From Scenedesmus sp. ARA3 (lineage: Eukaryota; Chlorophyta; Chlorophyceae; Sphaeropleales; Scenedesmaceae): 64,000 bases of DNA. Under the pieces are notes generated by a model. The model did not search any database and was not told where the DNA came from. It worked only from the letters and a program-made list of their open reading frames with translations. Below are positions 54,101 through 64,000 of this stretch, piece after piece. The stretch covers positions 32,373-96,372 of the forward strand of contig RWJK01001812.1 in NCBI GenBank assembly GCA_004335835.1. The letters run 5' to 3'. Position numbers and translations under genes: made by a program. Position 1 is the first letter of the stretch, and each line of letters begins with the position of its first letter.

Positions 54101-57100
54101 GCACCGTCACTGAATTCTGCACCATGAGCTGCTGGGAATTCTGCACTGACGCAGTCGTGCCGAACTGAGGCAGCTTGCCGAGCGTGCTCTGGCCCCTGTT
54201 GCCCAGCTCCACTGGTGCTGCACTGCCCGCTGCAGCTGCAGTAGCCTGATCGCCGCCAGCGCTAGCCCTGTGGTCCCTGCGGCGCAGGAATCCACTGGAA
54301 ACACTGTGCCTATGCACGCTGCCAACGCTGCCATTGACCCCAATGCCAGCTGCAGCGCCCTTGTGCTGATCTACGGCTGCATTGCCAGGGCTGCTGCTGC
54401 AGCGGATCACAAGCTCCTCATCCTGCTGTGCCTGCGTGATTGATTTGGCCACTTTCTTAGCCATGTCCGAGGTGGCAAACGGCGTCTTGTTGCGGGCCTT
54501 GCTGCCCTCACTTGCGCCGGCGCCACTTGTGCGGCGCCCAAGCGCAGCAGCTGTTGCAGCTCGGAACATGTTTGACCAGTAGCCAGGCAGCAGTGGATAC
54601 CAGAAGGGCAGCTTTACCCCGTGCTTGTTGGGCTGAACATTGTCCATGTACACAGCCACCGCCATCCAAGCCAGCGCTTGCACTACTAGTGTCCAGTAGC
54701 ACTGGCTGATTGGGTAGATGCAGTTCTCTGGAACATACAGCCAGTCCATGTTGCCGACAATGCCTCCGTTGGGATCAGGTGTGTAGACACAGTAGCTGGC
54801 GCGCTCGGCGAAGTGCAAGCCTGCAGTGAGCACGCAGTTGACAGTGGATAGTCAACTCGTTGCATCAACAACAGTAAGAACAGCTGCATGTTGTCCAGTG
54901 AAAAAACAGCAGCGCCAGTTCATACATTGCATACGCAAGCGATAGGACAGGGGCCTGTTATTGTAGCGCCAAAACAGCAGCAATTAGAGCATAGAGAAGC
55001 AGCTTACAAGAACGATGGCATGTTCCTGCAAGCTGCTGTTAAAATCTCCCAGTCCCAGCCATGCCCCACCTCCTCGTGTTGCATCAGCAGCGGCAGCAGA
55101 CATGTCCAGCACACCCTTGGTGAGAGGGTTCCACGGGAACATTGCAAAGATCCAGAAGAACACCTTGCCCATGCCATTCTTGGTGAAGTAGATGCTGGGC
55201 GCGAAGGGCAAGCCGTAGCAACCCAGCGCCTGGCAGATCCATCCAACCTGCAGGAAACAGTGTAAACTATAGCTGAGTGCTGAAGCTGGTTGCAGTTTCA
55301 CTGTCACTCACAACGCAGACAACGTCAAGATGAAAGATGCCAGTGCAAGGGCAACGCAGACAACGTCAGACAGCAGGTTGTGCAGTGTAAGGTGCACATA
55401 TCTTCAGCCCATGACGCAGGTTACACCAATGCAAACACTCACCAAGACGATGCCAAGGCCGGCGTTGCTGGCTGACTGACTGGTTTGCAGGAAAACGGAC
55501 ACACAGCACGTGAAGGATGCCATGGCCATGCCGAACAGCCAGAACAGCACAAACATGAGCCAGACGTCGTTGTGCACAAACATTGCCAGGCGCAGCGCCA
55601 CACCTGCAGACAGCAGACAAGGTGATTCCATGTTAGCGATGGACAGCAGTATTCACACCCAGCGTTGAGACATCAGGGCAAAGGTACAACCAAGCTTCTG
55701 GATTGCTGTGGACACCATTTTTGCAAGCTGCATGTCAAACGCCTCCTGCAGACGGTGAAACCCAGTTTCCTGCAAGCCATTGCATGTTGCTCACCAAAGC
55801 CAGTGATGCACCACGCTGTGATGCCAGCCATGACTGCCTCAAACAGCCACCAGCTGAGCCAGTAGGAGCCCTGCTGCAGGCCCATTGTCTGCAGCGCCTG
55901 CCGCAGCCCTGTCTCCTTCTCCGTGACGAGCATTGTCAAGTGGCTGATTGTGGCAAACATGCAAGCCACGAAAATGAATGGTGGCAGGATGTAGCCTGCT
56001 GTGCCAGCTGAGAGCTGCGGGTGTGGGAACGGGCCGAGCCGAGGCTGCCACACCAGGGCGTCTGCCTCTGCCTGCTTGCCTGCTGCTGCCAGGAAGTACC
56101 GGCTGATCTCCCTGGTGATGGCTGACATGAAGGGCATCTGGAAGAACTCATTGGGGCTCTGCACATATCCCTTGAAGGCCGGTGCCTGCAAGAAGCCACA
56201 CGAACATGCAGGAACATCAAAGCACACTCCACGCTTGCACTGTTCTGCACACCTTTGCAGGAAACCACCCCTGCTGCTGTCGGCTGAGCCAAATCACTCA
56301 AAAGACATGTCCGCAAACCAGCAGCATGAAGTACGGTGTCCAGAGCAACAGCAGCCTGAGCTACAGGTGCAAGGGACTCACCGAGGTGTTGGTCTGCAGC
56401 ACATACTGCAGCTGCCCGCTGGGTCCCTGGTGGAAGTGTACTGCACCCATCACATACTTGCTGCGCCCTTGAATGAACGTATCAGCCTCAAACCTGCTGC
56501 CAAAGCCCATCACCTGCAGCAGCGGCATTCAGAGAAGAAAGTGCAACTTACATGCCAGTACTCGTGCAGTTTACGTCACAAGCAGTCGCTTAAAAGCACA
56601 CAATTTGACTTGGAATGGGGCAGCCGTGTTGTTTATCAGCAGCAGTCAGTGTGTGCTAGGATGGCTGCAGGCTGTGAAAGTATAGGTCTGCCACTCACCC
56701 TCTCTGCAGGTATTGGGGGCTGATTGTTTCTCATCATGGCGTCGACAATGGCCTGCAGGACAGCAGCATCAAGTCGCATTTCTGGTGATTCCAATAAGCC
56801 TGTGTGCAAATTGCATGTGTTTGCAATGCTGTGCTGGCATGCGAGTGTACTCTGAAGCGTTCCTGCAAGGCACTGGTGAAGCAGCTGTTCCTTTCTATCA
56901 CATTTCTCGTGGCTGTAAGCTGCTGATAGCGTTGCTGCTGCAGCTAGTGCTGCCGCCACTGGAGGCTGCCCCACCTTGACCGTTGTATCGTTGTTGGGTG
57001 TGTAAACAAAGTCCAAGCAGGGCTTGTTGTATATGAACAGCTCATCGCTGCAGTCTGGAATGCTGCTGATGTCCGAGAGAGAGGAAAAGGGTGTGTCCCT

Positions 57101-57709
57101 AATCCTGCCTGTGCGCCTGCTGTTGGCTGCCATCACCACTTGCACTATGAGCGCCAGTGCCAAGAACAGCAGTGGCGCCAGCAGCCGTATCGCTGTTGCC
57201 CAGCGGTTGCGCCATGCCACCAGCACTGCAGGGTAAGAGTGCGTGGGACGCACAGCAGTGGCAAAAATCAAGGTGAGCTAAGGTTGCAGCGCTTGAAACG
57301 AAGCAACAACACATTGTATTCTCCTATAGTTCTGCTGTCTTGCAGGATGTGTCCAGCTGCTATGTGGTTGTGGCTGCTGGCCGCATGCCATCTCTGTACT
57401 TTGAACTGCCAGGTGCTGCTGACCGTGCGCCTGCCAGCAGCTGTTGATGTGTCTTGGCTGCTGTCAGCCCTTCATTTGAGTAGCCGTACCTTCATAACCA
57501 ATTTCTATAAGCCTTCGCAGCCATCTATGCTGCCCACGTCCTTGAGAGCAGCAACGGGTATTGCTCACCATGCCGCTGACATATAGCATGTACGCTGCTT
57601 CGCCCTCAATCTCACCGTTTTTGACAAATAACGCTGTGGTCTGGCGAAGTCCCTTGTGTTGTTGCAGGCTGTCCAGCAGACTATGCCTCAGCTTTGCGGT
57701 TGCAGTCAT
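51128..57709 (-). CDS. Half-size ABCA-type ABC transporter
   Basis: Fourteen exons join in phase: 57616-57709, 56975-57225, 56699-56752, 56382-56513, 55795-56185, 55443-55603, 55070-55247, 53756-54820, 53337-53615, 52961-53145, 52629-52788, 52241-52437, 51555-52064, 51128-51364. They encode 1,297 residues. One membrane domain comes first: an N-terminal helix (IRLLAPLLFLALALIVQVVM), a large soluble loop, then helices in exons 5-8. One nucleotide-binding domain follows, with Walker A LLGPNGAGKTTS, Q-loop CPQFDVLWDELSG, signature YSGGMKRRLSVALALLGG, Walker B LVFLDEP and H-loop TTHSMEEAD. YMDNVQPNKHGVKLPFWYPL is typical of plant half-size ABCA proteins, which move lipids. Exon 8 carries a ~250-residue low-complexity linker, longer than usual. 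Introns lack the exon-edge copies seen in other genes. Confidence 0.93.
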
Positions 57710-58760
57710 TTCTGCGCGTGTGCGCGGCCCCGCAGGCCGCAACCCTCACTTAAGACCTTTTGATGTTCATTTCAAGCTTTTTATCATTGCCGTGCAGAGC
57801 GAGATGCAGCCACGGCTTTCGGCAGAAAACAGCAGGTACTTCTTTCCACAACGTCCCAGTCAACGCATAGCTGCCACTTTACAATCACAAAACATATTTC
57901 AGCAGTTTTGTCGCAATGGCCTGCGGTGCCGAGGCTGGCCCGGGCTGCTGACAAAACCCTGCCTCATTTGTGTGTAATCCAGTACATGCTGGATCTCAGC
58001 ATTCCCACTGATGGATGCCTCGATGTTTTCTATGATGCATTAGAGCAGAATTTGACCTGTGTATGTGCCTGTACTTTCGTGCACAGTACCGCCAGTTGTT
58101 GACAGTGTCTTGCACCACTCACTCAGCTGCCTGAGACACTGAGCGTGGCGTCACAGTGGTTTGCTTCTCCATTTAATGCAAGGATAGCACATGCATTACA
58201 TAAGCGCCTTTTAGGCTCGTGTTCTGCAAGGACAATGCTGTCGGCTGCCCTTGCCAAATAGGCTTACTGATGACCATCTCTGACCATCCGTCCCTGAACA
58301 ACTCATGCTGTCGTCGCAACTCATGACGATGCCAGCTGAAAGACGTGTGTATTTCAAAGTTTTTCCGGTGATTTTGCTTTAAGGCAGTTGGCCTGGGCTT
58401 TAAGGCCTGCACTGCAACAGTCAAATCCAGCACAGCAGTACTGCTTCTGGCGCCAGTGCGAGATGACTACCCGCGTTCCGGGCACAACAGACCAAAATAG
58501 ATGGTTCTTGCACGTTGAAATGTGCCTTCAAGACGGAGAAGTTTGGAGGGCACATGACGAGACTGATGTCAGCAAACAGGACAGGGCGTGCTGCATCGAG
58601 AAGCAGGTCACACTAACTTCGGCGCAAGGTTTTTTGATGTAAGGTGACTTACACTCTTGATCATTGGCGTTGCCTCGGTTGAAACTCGCTCTGTATGCGA
58701 CACGATCACCCGTGAAAAGCCAGCGAGCGTCCTATATGCTCAGTAATAAAGACCTGTAGA
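57710..58760. other. Divergent promoter region (ABCA / NTF2-like gene)
   Basis: About 1 kb between divergent start codons. Short frames only, none recognised. No TATA box or regulatory repeat was identified. Confidence 0.4.
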
Positions 58761-61700
58761 ATGCTAAGTCGATTGACAAAGCCACGACTGTTGGGAGGTG
58801 TTGCAGCAGGAGGGCATAACCATGGCCTGCACACCTACGCTAGTCCCGGCACCCCACTCCGTGCCGGGTCAAGCCGTGCCCTTCAGGCGGTTGCGAGGAC
58901 ATCAGCAGCAGCAAGTGTTGTGCAGCCAGTTCAGCAGCGGCTCAGCAGCAGCAGCAGCATCAAAAGCAGCGCCAGCAGCAGCTGCAATGCACCCCACATG
59001 GTGCGGCACTGCAGGCGCCAGGTCACACCTTGCGGCCCCCAGCGTGCAGCAGCTGTCAACCCTATCACAGCCACACGCTCAGTGGATGCAGCAAATCACC
59101 AGCCGCTGACGCAGCAGCAGCTGCTGGACTTGGGGGCCACCTTCGTCAGGTGCTGGTTTGCAGGAATCGCCAAGGGACCACAGGCAGTTGAGGAGTCACT
59201 CAGCAGCATCCTAGACAGCAATGTTCTACTGGTAGCAGACCGGGTGCGCCAGTTGCAAGATCAGCAGGTAGGCAGAGTGCAGATGCTTATGCCTGGCATT
59301 CCTTGGACATGCAGCGACTTCAAACTCCCAACAACTGCTTGTGGCTACAGCTGCAGGACACCGCCAGTGTTCCAGTTACGACAGCAGTGCAAACTTGATC
59401 ATCAGAAAAGCGGCACGGAAGAGGTTTAAGGAAGGAAACTTGCTTCTACTGCCTTCAGATCAAGTTCAGGCACCACAGTGCATCATCGTCTGTTGTGCTC
59501 CTGCCGCTTGCAAGTATGCATTCGCCACTCGTGCACCGCCTCACCCACATGCGTGCTGCACATCCATCATGTATTGCATGCATCTTGTACATTTGATTAT
59601 AAAGGCCTTAGCGAGGTGCTGGCTGAGCTGGATCATGCCCACCTGGAGTACCACCTGCCAACGCGCAGTGTGCACGCAGTGTACATACCCAACGCGCAGT
59701 GTTACGCATATGTCACAGCCCTATGTTACATGACATGCTGCCTGCTGCAGGGCCTGAGTGAGGTGCTAGCTGAGCTGGAGCGGACACACTTGGAGTACTA
59801 CCTGCCAACATGCAGTGTACGCGCAGTGTACTTACTCAACGCGCAGTGTTACGCATATGTCACAACCCTATGTTACATAACATGCTGCCTGCTGCAGGGC
59901 CTGAGTGAGGTACTGGCTGAGCTGGAGCGAGCACACCTGGAGTACCACCGCAGCGAGCACCGCCCCATGCTGTATGCAGCCAGCGAGGCCTCGCAGCGCG
60001 TGTACTGCCTGGTGGAGGGGCGCTACCAGGACGTTGGTGCGCTGCCTGGCCACCCCGCCACATTCAGGTGCGCTTGGATGCAACCGTTGTGATTGCGCTG
60101 CAGCAGACAGGCCTGCCTGCAGAGCAGACAGGCCCGAGCTTCTTCTCGAGTGCCCCTTTGCCTGCATTTTGGGCCAGCTTGGCCCGCTGTTATGGGTGTT
60201 ATGGTCTTTTTTGGCACCTTCAATGAGGCCTCGCAGCGTGTGTACTGCCTGGTGGAGGGGCGCTACCAGGCAGACGTTGGGGGGCTGCCTGGCCACCCCC
60301 CCCCACACACACACACACACACCTTCAGGTGCAAATATCATCAGTCCTGCAGCAGCTTCGAATGTTTCATGCAGTGCTGGTAATGTGCATCTTCATACAA
60401 GGCAAAATGTGCTGCTTCTGCATCGCTGGCATCGCTGCTGCCGCGACCTTGCAGGATTGCCATTGTGCACCACACCTTGTGCTGTATGGCTGTCGTTATC
60501 GCTGCCTGACCACAGAGTTGCTTCTGCCGTTACTGCTGCCCGTTCCCACCAAACACACAGGATATCCAAGGTGCACCACATCCTGGCGCTGCGGCTACAT
60601 GCTGTGCTGGTGTGTGCAAGTGGAGATCAACAGATAAATGACTATGCATCTTTGCTGTTGCCACACTTGCAGGATCTCCAAGGTGCACCACATCCTGGCG
60701 TTGCAGATGGGGCCCAGCGGCAGCGTGGCACGGCTGTGGCTGCGGCGGCAGATGACTGAGGAAGACAAAGATGAGCTGCTGCACGAGCCGCTGGCCTGCT
60801 ACGCCTCACCCTTCCCCCGAGACAGCCTGCGGCTTGCAGACGCAAGTGAGTGCAGTGCAATGAGATAGGGTTGCTGCTGTTGGCTGGTTGCAGTGGAGTT
60901 GGTCGGGCTGTTGAGACCAGCCACCAGGGCTGCTGTTCAGGACTGCGCGTCACATTGCAGCGGCAGCCAGGTGCGCGGGTACTGTGCTATTGTTTCCGCC
61001 AAGCAGCCTGATGACTGAGGAAGATAAGGATGAGCTGCTGCACGAGCCACTGGCCTGCTACGCCTCACCATTCCCTCGGGACAGCCTGCAGCTCTCAGAC
61101 GCAAGTGCGTGAAGTGTGCTGATGTTGCCGACTCGAGCCAGAATTCTTAAGTGTCTAGTTGCCACTGGCAGGGATGAGATCTGTGCTGCATCTTTGGCAG
61201 CCTGCTCAGTGTGTTGAGGTGCTCTGGAGGCAAGTAGGATGTCACTGCAGCTGCAGCATGATCGCAGCTGGTGCAGAATGTCGGCATTAATGCTTGCTGA
61301 CGGTGTACAACCTGCTACTGCTGCTGACCTCCTCCCGTTGCTGCTGCTGCAGTCACGCATGAGGCTGCTGGAGGGCAGATGATCAACGCCATCAAGTTTT
61401 GGTGGCAGGCATGGTCCAGCGCGCACACCAGCAGCAGCAGCAGCAGCAGCCATGGCGCCAGCAGTACACCAGCTGAGCAGCTGCCTGCAGAGCCCAGCAG
61501 CACCACACCTGCAGACCCAGCAGCAGCAGCAGCAGCAGGGCAGCCGCCAGCTGCCAAGCCTCGCACGCTGCGCCGTGCAGACCCAGCTATTGCAGCAGGT
61601 CACCTGCTGGCTCCTGATTTTAAGCTCTGGGATGCATATGGCTTATGGCCTAGCATGCGGGCTCAAGGGAAGCGGCACCTGGGCAGAGATTCTGCACTGC

Positions 61701-62506
61701 AGCACCTGCAGCAGCTGCGCTACGGTTATAACATAGAGCTGCAGATGCTGGATGTGGCAGTGGCTGAAGGCAGCCTGGTGTGCTTTTGCCACTGGCAGGC
61801 AAAGCTGACGCCACGCTGGCAGGTGCCGTCTGCCAGTCATGAAAGCAGCAGCAGCAACAGCAGCAGCAGCAGTGTGGCTGGCTCCTTTACAGTAGAGGCC
61901 ATGGAGGTTGATGTATTCAATGAGCAGCTGCAGCTGCAGGATGTGTGGATGTTCCGGGGCCCGATCGGCCAGCAGGAGCGTCGGCTGTTTCTGGAGTATG
62001 ACAGGCAGCAGGCGGCAGTGCAGGCGCAGCAGGCAGCAAGCAGTGAGTCAGGCATCAGAGAGCAGCGCCGCGCACAGCGGGAGCAGCAGCTCAATGAGTT
62101 GCTGTCATGGATGAACCAGTACCAGCAGCAGTGGGGTGACTATGTGAAGCATGTGCAGAAGGCGCTCGAGCGGCAGCAGCAGCTGGCAAAGCAGCAGATC
62201 CAGCAGCAGGCATATGTAGTGGATCAACTGCAGCAGCGGTACCAGGAGCTTCAGCAGGAGCAGCAGCAGCAGATGGAGGCAGCAATGGCTGCGGCAGCTG
62301 AATTGGAGCCTGATTCGCCTGCTGCTGCTGCAGTGGCGGCGGCTGCAGTAGCACAGCAGGAGGCAGGGCAGGTGGCAGCAGCAGCAGCAACGCTGCAGGA
62401 GCCTCCAGCTGTGACAGGTCACCAGCAGATGCCAGCAAATGAGCAGCAGGTGGCAGCAGCTGAGCAGCAGGTGCAAGCTGCATCAAACAACGAGAGCAGC
62501 CAGTAG
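58761..62506 (+). CDS. Organelle-targeted protein, probable tandem NTF2-like folds and Q-rich coiled coil
   Basis: Exons 58761-59267, 59898-60067, 60673-60845 and 61353-62506 join in phase to 667 residues. The start MLSRLTKPRLLGGVAAGG and the following Arg/Ser/Ala-rich ~90 residues look like a mitochondrial or plastid targeting peptide. Residues ~115-300 (FVRCWFAGI ... VHHILALQMGPSGSVARLWLR) and ~390-520 (KLWDAYGLW ... VCFCHWQAKL ... EAMEVDVFNEQLQLQDVWMF) have the helix-then-sheet pattern of NTF2/SnoaL-like domains; this is a fold guess, not a family match. The last ~150 residues are Gln/Ala-rich with heptad-like patterning. Copies of the exon 2 and exon 3 edges fill the introns. Confidence 0.78.
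59600..60335 (+). repeat. Copies of both edges of exon 2 (NTF2-like gene)
   Basis: Before exon 2, copies of its acceptor and GLSEVLAELERAHLEYH start lie near 59605-59665 and 59750-59810, about 146 nt apart. After exon 2, at 60220-60330, there is a copy of its end (ASQRVYCLVEGRYQ to TF|R with a donor), with a (CA)n run inside. Confidence 0.93.
60555..61110 (+). repeat. Copies of both edges of exon 3 (NTF2-like gene)
   Basis: A copy of the exon 3 start (GATATCCAAGGTGCACCACA) near 60560-60600 precedes it. A copy of its end (MTEEDKDELLHEPLACYASP and onward) at about 61010-61106 follows it with a donor-like GCAA|GTGCG. Confidence 0.92.
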
Positions 62507-62629
62507 CAATACCAGCAAGACTGCAACAGCAAAAGCTGATAGCAGACGCTCAAATAGCACAGATTGTTGTTGGTTTGTTGCATCCGGTTTACGTGCTGTT
62601 GGTAGGCCACTGTGTCCTGCATGTTCAGA

Positions 62630-62657
62630 TGTAATGCATGTAATTAATTGCATGTAA
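62630..62657 (+). terminator. Two TGTAA polyadenylation signals, NTF2-like gene
   Basis: TGTAA at 62630-62634 and 62653-62657, 124-150 nt after the stop at 62506. Confidence 0.55.
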
Positions 62658-63700
62658 CATCTTTTGTGTGATTGCTGCTTGTTGAAGCCAAGCAGATACT
62701 TGCGTTTGCCAGGGATGCTTACATGTATTCTTGGTGTGTGCAATGGTGTGCATTGTGTCAACAGCTGTGTGGGCTGGAGGCATTTGGCATGCATGCATGT
62801 GTACAGTAGACAACACAGCATCACCAGAGTGAGCGCACTTCAGTGGCAATGTCCTAGGGTAGATTGTGGATGCTGCTGCTTGAGTGCATTACGCCCTACA
62901 GCTGAGTTCGCTTGCAGGATTTTGCCGCATGATGATATTACATTGGTGGGCACACCATGTGTCTGGCGTGTGGCATTTTGGGTGGTATTTGGGTGGCGCT
63001 ATCTCCGAGAAGGGCCTTCGGCTGGCGATGAGTGTATCCTTGAGGGCATGTTCTATTGTAGCGCTACAGCTAGCTGCTGCTTCAGTAGCCTACTGTTTGC
63101 ATTCTGGTTGTTTTCCATGGTGTGATAGGCTGGTCACCTCTTTATAACAGGGTCATTCTACGGTGCTGCAAGCGCAGCGTGACTGGAAGATCCCCTGTTT
63201 GTGCTGCATGTCAGTGCAGCATGTACGCTAGGCCCTAACTGAGTTGATCTCCCACTGCAAAACGAAAGGTGTTAAACATGTTTGTGCTGGCTTGATGCTG
63301 CTTGCACAACATGTCAAGTGCCATGCATCCGGTGCTGGTCTAGGCGTGTGTTTGCCTGCATTGGCCGCTGGCAGTGTTCCTGTATATCGCATGCATGATG
63401 TGTATGGCATACATATGCGTATGCCATGCATGTCGTACATGGAACACTGCAGTGACTGCATCTGCATGTTGGGCCAAATGCTGTCGGCACAACCGCATCA
63501 CCGTTTGTTGTACAACTTGCTCGGAGTGGGGTGACACGCGATGGACAGGTATTTGCCAGGCCTGTGTTTTTTGTTCTTGTCAACACTTTGCAGCAAGAGC
63601 AAAAGGCTCAAGCAGGCGCGCATGGTTATGATGTGGCTTTACTTTTTCATGTGGCTAGCAACAGAAGTACTTACTAGTATGTTATGTTGTGATTTCAGAT
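62658..63700. other. Intergenic, no gene recognised
   Basis: Short frames only. A small inverted repeat (ATGGCATAC and GTATGCCAT, 63404-63427) is present. Likely contains the 3' UTR of the minus-strand gene that enters from the right. Confidence 0.4.
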
Positions 63701-63846
63701 TCACTGTAGTGCCTTCGTGACTCCGCACGCAACTGGCACTAGCAGCTGAAGTAATCTGTGTCCAGAGCCGTCCCACACGATGCTCTGCAGGACCAAAATC
63801 AACGACCCAACGACCATGCACAGTACTGCCGACACCCTCAACTCAA
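63701..63846 (-). CDS. Possible last exon of a membrane protein (partial)
   Basis: After an acceptor CTGCCTGCAG the frame encodes VELRVSAVLCMVVGSLILVL followed by QSIVWDG and a second hydrophobic stretch, then a stop. The length and hydrophobic pattern suggest a C-terminal membrane exon of a gene whose body lies beyond or near the right edge. No family was recognised, and the evidence is only one splice-like site plus composition. Confidence 0.33.
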
Positions 63847-64000
63847 CTGCAGGCAGCTGCAGTTGCACACGCAGGGCATAGAGTATGGCAATGCAGCTCG
63901 CACAATGGCTTGAATGCATCTAGCCTCTCCATTTCAACTACAACACTGGTAGCACGGGTGCGATGACACAATTTAGTGCGTCAACAGCAAGCGACCATTG

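Noticed and set aside
63404..63427. Small inverted repeat as a regulatory hairpin
   Set aside because: Nine-base arms in a stretch of ATGCAT-like sequence are easily expected by chance, and no gene context supports a role.
1..64000. tRNA, rRNA, transposase or retroelement genes
   Set aside because: No cloverleaf B-box, rRNA core, integrase/reverse-transcriptase motif or long terminal repeats were recognised while reading both strands; a covariance or HMM scan was not possible.

Overview
The window is nuclear DNA of a green alga, most likely a chlorophycean (Scenedesmus/Chlamydomonas-like). The evidence is GC-rich genes split by many short-to-medium GT-AG introns, 3' splice sites of the form CTGCAG|G, TGTAA polyadenylation signals behind several stops, abundant CAG/CTG triplet runs, poly-Ala/poly-Gln tracts, and plant-type families (Serinc with the RDFGF tail, a half-size ABCA transporter). 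All gene models were built by eye by joining exons in phase. Nothing was run, so every family name is recognition from memory.

Layout. 1-232: end of an unrecognised + strand gene. 1689-4533 (+): Serinc/TMS membrane protein, 5 exons. 4940-9421: no gene recognised. 9509-28628 (-): a 23-exon, 19-kb gene for a ~1,500-residue NRPS-like enzyme of the Pls/PosA type (adenylation domain, carrier domain, then a membrane/hexapeptide-repeat terminal domain). 29562-37073 (-): 9-exon, 1,266-residue Ala/Leu-rich protein with a C-terminal CS (p23/NudC-like) domain. 37574-39523 (+): secreted protein with a GYCGE motif, possibly C39/papain-like. 41102-44735 (-): Leu/Gln-rich helical-repeat protein. 45290 to about 47412 (-): P-loop kinase of the uridine kinase/phosphoribulokinase superfamily. 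47920-49762 (+): multi-pass membrane protein with a TspO-like PAGWAFSIWG signature. 51128-57709 (-): half-size ABCA transporter, 14 exons. 58761-62506 (+): organelle-targeted protein with probable NTF2-like folds and a Q-rich coiled coil. 63701-63846 (-): possible last exon of another membrane protein.

The most striking signal is architectural. In the NRPS-like gene, and to a lesser degree in most other genes here, introns are built largely of serial, progressively decayed copies of the exon edges that flank them. Copies of the upstream exon's 3' end with its splice donor follow the donor. Copies of the next exon's 5' start, each preceded by an acceptor and often a (CTG)n run in the sense orientation, precede the acceptor. 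The same happens after stop codons. I found such copies in nearly all introns of the NRPS-like gene, in the Serinc, CS-domain, helical-repeat, kinase, TspO-like and NTF2-like genes, and essentially none in the ABCA gene. Copies range from near-identical (120-bp units at 11.9-12.2 kb, whose frame stays open) to barely recognisable. This looks like intron growth by recurrent tandem duplication across splice junctions.

The second point of interest is the NRPS-like enzyme. Bacterial Pls and PosA make poly-lysine and poly-ornithine-type products, and the by-eye specificity residues of this algal adenylation domain (Asp235, Glu278, Lys517 by PheA numbering) are compatible with a basic amino acid. 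The genes do not form an obvious pathway cluster. Two divergent pairs may share promoter regions: CS-domain/GYCGE at 37.1-37.6 kb, and ABCA/NTF2-like at 57.7-58.8 kb.
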